NCBI GenBank assembly: GCA_964561825.1
Contig: CAZLSB010000105.1
Span: forward strand, 1-12,848
Direction: 5' to 3'
From: JADKFD01 sp964561825
GTDB lineage: Bacteria; Pseudomonadota; Gammaproteobacteria; Xanthomonadales; SZUA-5
Length of the DNA stretch: 12,848 nucleotides
The translations under genes and the position numbers were made by a program. This document shows positions 7,187-12,848 of this stretch, one piece after another. Position 1 is the stretch's first letter. The number at the start of each line of letters is the position of its first letter. The notes beneath the pieces are model-generated. The model was given only the letters and a program-made list of their open reading frames with translations, made no database searches and was not told where the DNA came from.

Positions 7187-10100
7187 TCGCTGATTTGCCG
7201 ACGGAACAGCAGTTCGGCACTTTCCACGCCTGGGATTTTCAACAGCAATGCCGGCAAAGCCGGATCGGCGCGTACCCGCCATTGTTCAGTGAGATCCAAT
7301 TCCACGCTGGCAGCACCGCGTCGATAGCGCAAGCGCACCGTCAAGCTGCCACCACGCCACGCGTCCAACACGCGTTTTAGTTCGCTGGTGAAATCCAGCG
7401 CCGGATTACGCACCGCGATATTGAGCCCGCGTGCATGGTGCTGGCAGGCTTCAAGCAGCGGCCAAGCCCGTCGCACGCGCAATTGTGGGCCTCCGTTGAA
7501 ATCGTCCCAACCGGCCACGCCTTCCACCACGATGATTTCACCGGCTTGGATCAGCCCACCAAATTCGGCATAGGCTTCGGTAAAAAACGCGGTTTCCAGT
7601 CGACCGCTGCCGTCTTGCAACTGCACGAAGGCGATGTTGTCGCCGCGCTTGCGTTGCAGCCCAACTTGACCTGCCAAGGTCAGATTCAATTCGCTGCCGC
7701 GGCTTTTGCGTTCGCGCGGCACCCGCGCACGCGCCTCGCCAAGGCGGCAACTAATGATTTCTTTCAGCCAGGGCGCCAGCGCGTCCACTGGGTGACCAGA
7801 GAGATACCAGCCGAGTGTGGCAAATTCGGCTTTGAGCTTGTCAATCAGGGCCAGTTCGGGCAAATGTTGCACCGGCGGCGGTGGTGCACTGACGCTGCTG
7901 CCGATGCTAAACAGATCGACTTGCCCGGTCACGTCATCCCGACTGCTTTGTTCGGCCGCTTTCAGTGCGTCTGGTAGTGCGGCGAGCAGGCTGGCGCGAT
8001 TGGCGCCTAGCGCATCCATCGCGCCCGCCGAAATCAGCGCTGCCAGAACGCGTTTATTTAATTTGCTGAGATCGACGCGCTGACAAAAATCGTACAGATC
8101 GCGAAACAAACCACCCCGATCACGCTCGCCAACAATGGCATCCGTAGCCGGTCCACCGACACCTTTAATCGCGCCGAGTCCATAGCGAATCGTGTGCGGA
8201 TGCGTTGCGCAAAACGGGTACGCGGAGTGATTGACACACGGTGGCAAAACGCTGACGTTGCGTGCCCGCACATCGTCCAAAAAATCAACGACTGATTCGG
8301 TTTTGTCCAGGTCGGCCGACAGCGTCGCCGCCATGAATTCGGCCGGATAGTGCACTTTCAAATAAGCGGTTTGATAGGCCACCAGCGCATACGCTGCGGC
8401 ATGCGACTTGTTAAAGCCGTAGCCGGCGAACTTTTCCATCAAATCGAAAATGGCGTCCGCTTTACCCTCATCAATGCCATCCTGGGCTGCGCCTTTGCGG
8501 AAAATGCCGCGGTGCTGGACCATTTCCTCGGGTTTTTTCTTACCCATCGCGCGGCGTAACAGGTCCGCGCCACCGAGCGAATAGCGCCCAACAATTTGCG
8601 CCATCTGCATGACCTGCTCCTGATAGACCATGATGCCGTAGGTCTCTTTCAGGATCGGCTCCACGCGCGGATCGGGGTAAGCAATCGGTTCTCGGCCGTG
8701 TTTGCGCGCACAAAAACTCGGAATCAGCTCCATCGGGCCAGGTCGATACAAGGACACCAACGCAATGAGGTCTTCGAAGCGATCGGGCTTGGCATCTTTC
8801 AGCAAACGCTGCATGCCAGCCGATTCAAACTGGAATACCGCGACCGTATCGCCGAGCGCAAATAACTGGTAACTGGGCTTGTCATCCAGCGGCAGCAAGT
8901 CAATGTCCAGCGGCGTTTGGCCCTCGCGGCCGCGGCGCAGGTTAATCGCCGCCAACGCCCATTGAATAATGGTAAGCGTGCGTAAGCCAAGAAAGTCAAA
9001 CTTCACCAAGCCGATGGCTTCAACATCGTCTTTATCGAACTGCGTGACCGGCAAGTCACTTTCAGATTTGCCCTTTAATTCCACATACAGCGCGGTGAAA
9101 TCGGTCAAAGCGGTGGGTGCGATGACAACGCCGCCGGCATGTTTGCCAGCGTTGCGCGCTAAACCTTCCAAACTTAATGCCAGCTCCAACACCGGCCGCG
9201 CTTCGTCGTCTTCATTCAGATAGCGGGCGCGCAATTCACTTGATACGCGTTCCGGTTCTTTGGCGGATTTACTCGACAGACCCAAGGCATCTTCCAAAGT
9301 GATGTCGAGTGGCCGCAGTGGAATCAGTTTGGAGATGCTATCGACCGCCAGGTAGGGCAGTCCGAGCACGCGGCCGCAATCGCGCACGCAGGCTTTCGCC
9401 GCCATCGTGCCGTAGGTGATGATTTGCGCGACTTTGTCACTGCCGTAGCGTTCGCGCACATAACGAATGACTTCGTCACGCCGGTCCATGCAGAAATCGA
9501 TGTCAAAATCGGGCATCGATACGCGTTCCGGATTCAGGAAACGCTCAAACAGCAAGTCGTAACGCAGTGGATCAAGATCGGTAATGCCAAGCGCATAGGC
9601 CACCAGCGAGCCGGCACCAGAGCCACGTCCGGGCCCCACCGGAATACCGTGTCGTTTGGCCCAGCCGATAAAGTCGGCCACGATCAAGAAATAACCGGGG
9701 AAACCCATCTGATCGATAACGCGCGCTTCCAGTTCCACCCGATCAACATAGTCCTGACGCGGTCGCGCCATGGCTTTTGCCGATTCGAGTTTGAGCAACC
9801 TTAGCTCCAATCCTTCACGCGCTTCCCGCGCCAATCGCGCGCCAGCGGTTTCGCCCTCGCGGGTCGGCACTTCTGGCAAAAAATAGGTGCCGGTTTGCAG
9901 AGTAAGGTTGAGGCGTCGCGCCAGATCGACGGTATTGCTCAAGGCTTCGGGCATATCCGCAAACAGTTCCGCCATGTCTGCGGGCGACTTCAGATATTGC
10001 TCAGGGCTGTAGTTACGTGGCCGGCGCGAGTCTCCCAGCGTGAAACCTTGAGCGATGGCAACGCGCGCCTCGTGCGCTTCGAAGTCATCGCGATCAATAA

Positions 10101-10698
10101 AGCGCACATCGTTGGTCACCACCGCCGGACAATTAGCCGATTGCGCCAACTGTGCCGTCGCCAAGGTCAACAAATTCTCTTGTGGGCGGCCGCAGCGCGA
10201 TAACTCTAGATAAAAGGCGTCGGGAAACAAGCGCATCCAACGGCGTAACTGCAGGTTTGCGGTGTCCTCACGCCCGGACAACAGCAAACGTCCGATTTCC
10301 CCTTGCATACCGCCCGACAACGCGACCAGACCTTGGGTATGGCCGTTCAACCAATCACGCTGCAAAACAGGCCGGTCTAATTGCCGGCCTTCTAAATAGG
10401 CGCGGCTAATCAAGATGCACAGGTTTCGATAGCCGTCGCGATTGGCGCACAGCAAAGTCAGACGCGCTGCATCCTCGCCGTCTTGCACCCAAATGTCGGC
10501 GCCGGCGATCGCTTGTAGTCCGGCGCTGTGGGCGGCCTTGAAGAACTTCAGCAGCGCGAAGATGTTGCTGTCGTCGGTCAACGCCAGCGCTGGCATCCCG
10601 CGCTTCACGCAGGCCTGCACCAACTCGTCGATGCGCACTGTCGAGTCAGTCAGCGAGTATTCGCTATGCAGGCGTAAGTGGATGAAGCGGGCAGTCAT
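7183..10698 (-). CDS. dnaE: DNA polymerase III subunit alpha
   Basis: Catalytic subunit of the replicative polymerase, 1171 residues (E. coli 1160). The N-terminal PHP domain begins LRLHSEYSLTD (8-18); TDDSN (41-45) lacks the metal-binding His of active PHP domains, so a separate epsilon exonuclease is expected. The C-family polymerase core has GPGRGSGAGS (355-364), PDFDIDF with Asp399 and Asp401, and VKFDFLGL with Asp568; these match E. coli catalytic Asp401, Asp403 and Asp555. RAMGKKKPEEM and GFNKSHAAAYALVAYQTAYL form the fingers region. Further on are a helix-hairpin-helix region (about 870-905), an internal beta-clamp-binding motif QVDLF at 926-930 (near consensus, at the E. coli 920-924 position), an OB domain (about 1000-1070) and a C-terminal tau-contact region. 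The ATG at 10696-10698 starts the conserved PHP strand immediately. Confidence 0.98.
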   Translation of the reverse strand: MTARFIHLRLHSEYSLTDSTVRIDELVQACVKRGMPALALTDDSNIFALLKFFKAAHSAGLQAIAGADIWVQDGEDAARLTLLCANRDGYRNLCILISRAYLEGRQLDRPVLQRDWLNGHTQGLVALSGGMQGEIGRLLLSGREDTANLQLRRWMRLFPDAFYLELSRCGRPQENLLTLATAQLAQSANCPAVVTNDVRFIDRDDFEAHEARVAIAQGFTLGDSRRPRNYSPEQYLKSPADMAELFADMPEALSNTVDLARRLNLTLQTGTYFLPEVPTREGETAGARLAREAREGLELRLLKLESAKAMARPRQDYVDRVELEARVIDQMGFPGYFLIVADFIGWAKRHGIPVGPGRGSGAGSLVAYALGITDLDPLRYDLLFERFLNPERVSMPDFDIDFCMDRRDEVIRYVRERYGSDKVAQIITYGTMAAKACVRDCGRVLGLPYLAVDSISKLIPLRPLDITLEDALGLSSKSAKEPERVSSELRARYLNEDDEARPVLELALSLEGLARNAGKHAGGVVIAPTALTDFTALYVELKGKSESDLPVTQFDKDDVEAIGLVKFDFLGLRTLTIIQWALAAINLRRGREGQTPLDIDLLPLDDKPSYQLFALGDTVAVFQFESAGMQRLLKDAKPDRFEDLIALVSLYRPGPMELIPSFCARKHGREPIAYPDPRVEPILKETYGIMVYQEQVMQMAQIVGRYSLGGADLLRRAMGKKKPEEMVQHRGIFRKGAAQDGIDEGKADAIFDLMEKFAGYGFNKSHAAAYALVAYQTAYLKVHYPAEFMAATLSADLDKTESVVDFLDDVRARNVSVLPPCVNHSAYPFCATHPHTIRYGLGAIKGVGGPATDAIVGERDRGGLFRDLYDFCQRVDLSKLNKRVLAALISAGAMDALGANRASLLAALPDALKAAEQSSRDDVTGQVDLFSIGSSVSAPPPPVQHLPELALIDKLKAEFATLGWYLSGHPVDALAPWLKEIISCRLGEARARVPRERKSRGSELNLTLAGQVGLQRKRGDNIAFVQLQDGSGRLETAFFTEAYAEFGGLIQAGEIIVVEGVAGWDDFNGGPQLRVRRAWPLLEACQHHARGLNIAVRNPALDFTSELKRVLDAWRGGSLTVRLRYRRGAASVELDLTEQWRVRADPALPALLLKIPGVESAELLFRRQISE

Positions 10699-10727
10699 CC
10701 GCAGGTCTTTGGGCTGGTAAGCAGGTC

Positions 10728-10755
10728 AGTATAGGTATTCCTAGCAGCCTGTCGG
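10728..10755 (-). promoter_or_regulatory. Candidate sigma-70 promoter of dnaE
   Basis: On the minus strand there is a near-consensus -10 hexamer TATACT (10733-10728). Sixteen bases further upstream is a -35-like CCGACA (10755-10750; four of six match TTGACA). Transcription would start about 20-25 bases before the dnaE ATG. The -35 half lies inside the repeated CTAGCAGCCTGT/hairpin element. The assignment is by hexamer match only. Confidence 0.5.
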
Positions 10756-10804
10756 GCTTTGCGCGCACTGGCGAGGAAACCCCGCCAAGCCGCTAGCAGC
10801 CTGT
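10741..10804. repeat. Hairpin element bracketed by 12-bp direct repeats
   Basis: CTAGCAGCCTGT occurs at 10741-10752 and again, identically, at 10793-10804. Between them GGCGAGG-AAA-CCCCGCC (10770-10786) folds into a hairpin with one mismatch. GGCTT (10755-10759) and AAGCC (10787-10791) can extend that stem around a 10-nt bulge. The compact form of stem-loop plus flanking direct repeat resembles small dispersed bacterial repeats (REP or MITE-like), but one copy in one window cannot show that it is dispersed. No transposase gene is nearby. Confidence 0.5.
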
Positions 10805-10968
10805 TTGTCGTGTTGTCGGTGCGCGCCCGCACGCTGGTCGGCGCTTGTCCCCTTTGGTCACGTTTCTGCGTAGACTGCTGCAGCATTTTTCGAAATTGGA
10901 GAGACGCGCGTCATCGTCCACGCAATAACGGTCGATTGCAGGCGCGGCAACACCACTTTCGGGAGAGC

Positions 10969-11013
10969 AAACAGACCTGTGCCACCTATCTTGGGATGCT
11001 GAGGTCTGGGTTT
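10969..11013 (+). promoter_or_regulatory. Candidate 5' leader hairpin of the adhesin mRNA
   Basis: CAGACCT (10972-10978) and AGGTCTG (11002-11008) form a perfect 7-bp stem around a 23-nt loop. AAA (10969-10971) and TTT (11011-11013) can add three pairs across a two-G bulge. It ends 52 bp before the adhesin start codon and has no following T-run. It matches no riboswitch I know (checked against remembered c-di-GMP, glycine and TPP cores), so any regulatory role is an inference from position. Confidence 0.3.
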
Positions 11014-11050
11014 CGTGCAAGCGTACTGTTCCTGACCGACCTCATCTCAA

Positions 11051-11056
11051 AAAGGA
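11051..11056 (+). promoter_or_regulatory. Ribosome binding site of the adhesin gene
   Basis: AAAGGA sits 9 bases before the ATG at 11066. It is the strongest Shine-Dalgarno-like site in the window and fixes the start ahead of a clear signal peptide. Confidence 0.75.
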
Positions 11057-11065
11057 CTTACACCA

Positions 11066-12848
11066 ATGACTACACCGTTACTGCGACAAGCTCCGCTGGT
11101 CGCTGCCCTGATGTTGGCGCTTGCGTCGACTCCCGTTATTGCCGGTGATACCTGTGATCCAGGCGGCAGCTCAGGCGCTTCCGCACCTGGCTCAGACGCT
11201 TTCGCATGCGGAAGCAACGCCTCGGCGACCGGTGCAAATGCCACTGCAGTCGGCACGCGTGCGCGCGCCACAAACGAAGACGCCATCGCCATTGGCCGCG
11301 ATTCGTTTGCGTCTGGCATCCGCTCTCAGGCGATTGGCGCAAACGCGCTCGCCAGCGGATTAGGTGCAACGGCGACCGGCGCTCAGGCGCGCGCGACCGG
11401 CGCACTGTCTACGGCAACGGGCAACGCGGCTAACGCCAGCGGTGCCAACAGCACAGCCAATGGCGCCAATTCCTTGGCGTCCGGTAATAACAGCAGCGCG
11501 GTGGGTCAAAATTCGCAGGCGACCGCAGCAAACAGCACTGCGGCCGGTCAAGCCGCGGCAGCAACCGGCAATAACAGCACCGCCGTGGGTCAAGCGGCGG
11601 TTGCCAGCGGCGCCAGCGCCAGCGCATTTGGCGCGCAGGCCCTGGCCAGTGGCAGCGGGTCAACGGCCAGCGGCGCACAAGCGCAGGCCACCGGCAGCGC
11701 ATCCACGGCGACCGGCAATCTTGCGGTAGCCAGCGGCACCAATAGTTCGGCCACCGGCAACGGCGCGCAAGCGACCAATAGCAACGCCACCGCCAACGGT
11801 CAGGCCGCAATTGCGTCGGGCAGCAATTCCCTCGCGGTTGGACAAGACGCACAGGCAAGCGGCGCCAATAGCACGGCTGCCGGGCAATCGGCGCGCGCCA
11901 CGGGTGCAGACGCGATCGCAATCGGTCAGTCGGCCGTAGCCAGCGGCAACCAATCAAGCGCCTTTGGAACGCAGGCGCAGGCCAGCGGTTTAGGCGCCAC
12001 CGCCAGCGGCTGGCGTGCGCAGGCAACCGGCAATTTGTCGACCGCAACGGGTACTTCGGCTGCTGCTAGTGGTTCGGGTAGCACGGCGACGGGTCACTCC
12101 GCGCAGGCGACCGCAATCAACAGCACGGCAACGGGTAACCAAGCGCAGGCCACCGGCGCTAACAGCACGGCGTCTGGACAAGGCGCGCAAGCGCTCGCCA
12201 ATAACGCCACGGCAACCGGCCAACAAGCGGTGGCCAGTGGTGCAAATGCCACGGCCGCAGGCCAAGACGCTCAAGCAACGGGCGCCAACAGCACCGCAGC
12301 GGGCCAATCTTCGCGCGCAACGGGGGTCGATTCGACCGCCATTGGCCAGGCCGCTGTCGCCAGTGGCGCGCAGTCGAGCGCACTGGGTGTGCGTTCATTG
12401 GCCAGTGGCAATGGAGCTACTGCCAGCGGTTTTGCCGCACAAGCGACCGGCAGCGCTTCCACCGCGACCGGCAATTCGTCGGTTGCCAGTGGCATCAATA
12501 GCACCGCCAATGGCAATGGTGCGCAGGCCACCAATAGCAATACCACTGCCACCGGGCAGGGCGCACTGGCGTCTGCCGCCAACGCCACCGCCAGCGGTCA
12601 GGCCGCAATCGCATCGGGCGCCAATTCGCTCGCGGTTGGACAAGACGCACAGGCGAGCGGCGCCAACAGCACCGCTGCGGGTCAATCTTCGCGCGCCACG
12701 GGTGTCGACTCGACCGCCGTTGGCCAGACCGCTGTAGCCAGCGGAAATCAATCCAGCGCCTTTGGAACGCAGGCGCAGGCCACCGGTTTGGGTGCCACCG
12801 CCAGCGGCTGGCGTGCGCAGGCAACCGGCAATTTGTCGACCGCAACGG
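11066..12848 (+). CDS. YadA-like head-repeat protein, probable trimeric autotransporter adhesin (3' end outside window)
   Basis: The frame is open from the ATG to the window edge, 594 codons with no stop, so the length is unknown. Residues 1-26 are a Sec signal peptide: a short basic start (Arg7), the hydrophobic core LVAALMLALA, and probable cleavage after PVIA. Residues 27-56 carry two cysteines (Cys30 and Cys48) that could form a disulfide cap. From residue 57 the protein is 76 full heptads plus six residues of a 77th, of the form x-x-S/A-x-A-x-G, pairing into the 14-residue YadA/Hep_Hag head repeat. In known adhesins each repeat forms one coil of a trimeric left-handed beta-roll. Lysine is absent from the visible part, and Trp appears only in heptads 38 and 76. 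The stalk and the C-terminal beta-barrel anchor of type Vc secretion are not in the window, so surface anchoring is inferred. No partner gene is adjacent; dnaE is divergent. Confidence 0.9.
   Translation, partial: MTTPLLRQAPLVAALMLALASTPVIAGDTCDPGGSSGASAPGSDAFACGSNASATGANATAVGTRARATNEDAIAIGRDSFASGIRSQAIGANALASGLGATATGAQARATGALSTATGNAANASGANSTANGANSLASGNNSSAVGQNSQATAANSTAAGQAAAATGNNSTAVGQAAVASGASASAFGAQALASGSGSTASGAQAQATGSASTATGNLAVASGTNSSATGNGAQATNSNATANGQAAIASGSNSLAVGQDAQASGANSTAAGQSARATGADAIAIGQSAVASGNQSSAFGTQAQASGLGATASGWRAQATGNLSTATGTSAAASGSGSTATGHSAQATAINSTATGNQAQATGANSTASGQGAQALANNATATGQQAVASGANATAAGQDAQATGANSTAAGQSSRATGVDSTAIGQAAVASGAQSSALGVRSLASGNGATASGFAAQATGSASTATGNSSVASGINSTANGNGAQATNSNTTATGQGALASAANATASGQAAIASGANSLAVGQDAQASGANSTAAGQSSRATGVDSTAVGQTAVASGNQSSAFGTQAQATGLGATASGWRAQATGNLSTAT
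11833..12050 (+). repeat. Long direct duplication, copy 1
   Basis: These 218 bp match 12631-12848 at an offset of 798 bp, which is 19 repeats of 42 bp. By eye I count about 24 mismatches, mostly synonymous or conservative. The last 55 bp (11996-12050) are identical to 12794-12848. Upstream, the match continues more weakly at an offset of 756 bp (around 11645 against 12401). The change of offset is due to one extra 42-bp unit (heptads 64-65) in the second copy. Confidence 0.9.
12631..12848 (+). repeat. Long direct duplication, copy 2 (continues past the window)
   Basis: This is the partner of 11833-12050. Identity is highest at the window edge, so the matching segment probably extends beyond it. 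Such repeats arise by unequal exchange or slippage and also tend to collapse in short-read assembly, so the true copy number may differ. Confidence 0.9.

Larger units (their letters stand above)
10699..11065. other. Divergent intergenic region between dnaE and the adhesin gene
   Basis: This 367-bp gap holds the candidate dnaE promoter and the direct-repeat/hairpin element on the left, and a leader hairpin and ribosome site of the adhesin on the right. GCAGGTC occurs twice (10701-10707 and 10721-10727) in the dnaE leader. I see no convincing -35/-10 pair for the adhesin and no tRNA. A plus-strand open frame from 10759 to 11148 crosses the adhesin start and has no recognisable domain, so I do not call it. 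Confidence 0.6.
11234..12848 (+). repeat. Coding array of 21-bp (heptad) units, paired as 42-bp repeats
   Basis: Starting with ANATAVG there are 76 complete 7-residue units and a 77th cut by the window edge, with no insertion or deletion breaking the 21-bp step. The units alternate strictly. The bulky hydrophobic at position 6 (AVG, AIG, AFG, ALG) appears only in odd-numbered units (1, 3, 5, 13, 17, 19, 29, 33, 35, 53, 55, 67, 71, 73). Replacement of the closing Gly by Ala or Asn occurs only in even-numbered units (2, 14, 26, 42, 46, 62, 64). The true unit is therefore 14 residues (42 bp). The DNA is diverged between units, with many synonymous changes. Confidence 0.95.
11276..12848 (+). repeat. 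Five copies of a seven-heptad landmark block within the head array
   Basis: A 147-bp (49-residue) block recurs at 11276-11422, 11570-11716, 11906-12052, 12326-12472 and 12704-12848 (the last cut by the edge). Its heptads follow one order: a DSTAIG-like unit, a QxAVASG-like unit, QSSAFG-like, QALASG-like, then (L/N/S)GATASG-like, AQATG-like and STATG-like. The first copy is the most diverged. Start-to-start distances are 14, 16, 20 and 18 heptads, always even, so each spacing is a whole number of 14-residue repeats. Heptads between landmarks are mostly NSTAxG/AQATG types. Confidence 0.85.

Noticed and set aside
7187..7282. Longer hemD start at 7282 (286 residues)
   Set aside because: The extra 32 residues lie wholly inside dnaE and do not look like uroporphyrinogen-III synthase. 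The ATG at 7186 in the ATGA overlap is a better start.
10860..10895. Terminator from GCTGCAGC followed by ATTTTT
   Set aside because: The palindrome has no loop and cannot fold as a terminator hairpin.
10921..11065. Riboswitch (c-di-GMP, glycine or TPP) in the adhesin leader
   Set aside because: Fragments such as GCAAAC and GGAGAG occur, but the rest of each conserved core is missing.
10759..11148. 129-codon plus-strand open frame in the dnaE-adhesin gap
   Set aside because: It overlaps the adhesin start in another frame, covers the hairpin element, lacks a clear ribosome site and shows no domain.
11136..12845. Many long open frames on both strands across the adhesin repeat, including Arg/Trp-rich frames on the minus strand
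   Set aside because: A 21-bp periodic, stop-poor sequence keeps other frames open by chance. Only the 11066 frame has a ribosome site, a signal peptide and a recognised repeat fold.
11234..12848. CRISPR-like or satellite array
   Set aside because: The units are contiguous 21/42-bp coding heptads without spacers, and variation is mostly synonymous or structurally conservative.
1..12848. Defence, toxin-antitoxin, secretion-effector or prophage system
   Set aside because: All genes except the adhesin are recognised housekeeping genes with no accessory cassette between them.

Overview
The window looks like ordinary gammaproteobacterial chromosome (possibly of the Xanthomonadales/Lysobacterales type, an inference from gene content and the moderately GC-rich, Ala/Arg-rich coding style) ending in a large repetitive surface-protein gene. 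The HemX-HemY pair, a DnaE-type replicase with an E. coli-like internal clamp motif and a YadA-type head protein all fit a Gram-negative proteobacterium; I cannot name the species.

Layout. Bases 1-55 are the last codons of a plus-strand asparaginyl-tRNA synthetase gene (asnS), which converges on a seven-gene minus-strand block. In transcription order (right to left) the block is dnaE (10698-7183), hemD (7186-6422), hemX (6313-5084), hemY (5080-3887), a MidA/NDUFAF7-like SAM methyltransferase (3868-2699), proB (2500-1406) and proA (1409-138). dnaE/hemD and proB/proA overlap by 4 bp; hemX/hemY/methyltransferase are separated by 3 and 18 bp; 108 bp separates hemD from hemX, and 198 bp with a weak terminator-like hairpin separates the methyltransferase from proB. 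The likely units are therefore dnaE-hemD, hemXY-methyltransferase (perhaps read through from dnaE) and proBA.

Functions. dnaE encodes the replicative polymerase. hemD makes uroporphyrinogen III; hemX and hemY are its usual inner-membrane partners in the hemCDXY operon, but hemC is not present and dnaE takes its place. proB and proA catalyse the first two steps of proline synthesis from glutamate.

After a 367-bp divergent intergenic region holding a candidate dnaE promoter, a repeat/hairpin element and a leader hairpin, a plus-strand gene starts at 11066 and runs open off the window end. Its 594 visible residues are a Sec signal peptide, a short two-cysteine segment and then 76 full heptads plus six residues of a 77th, without a single slip in register. 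This is the head of a YadA-like trimeric autotransporter adhesin. The array has higher-order structure: a seven-heptad landmark recurs five times, always an even number of heptads apart, and a 218-bp stretch is duplicated at a distance of 798 bp. The membrane anchor that would prove secretion type lies beyond the window.

I found no evidence of a defence system, CRISPR array, complete transposon, tRNA or rRNA. The least ordinary parts are the adhesin repeat architecture, the dnaE-hemD coupling and the repeat element in the intergenic region.
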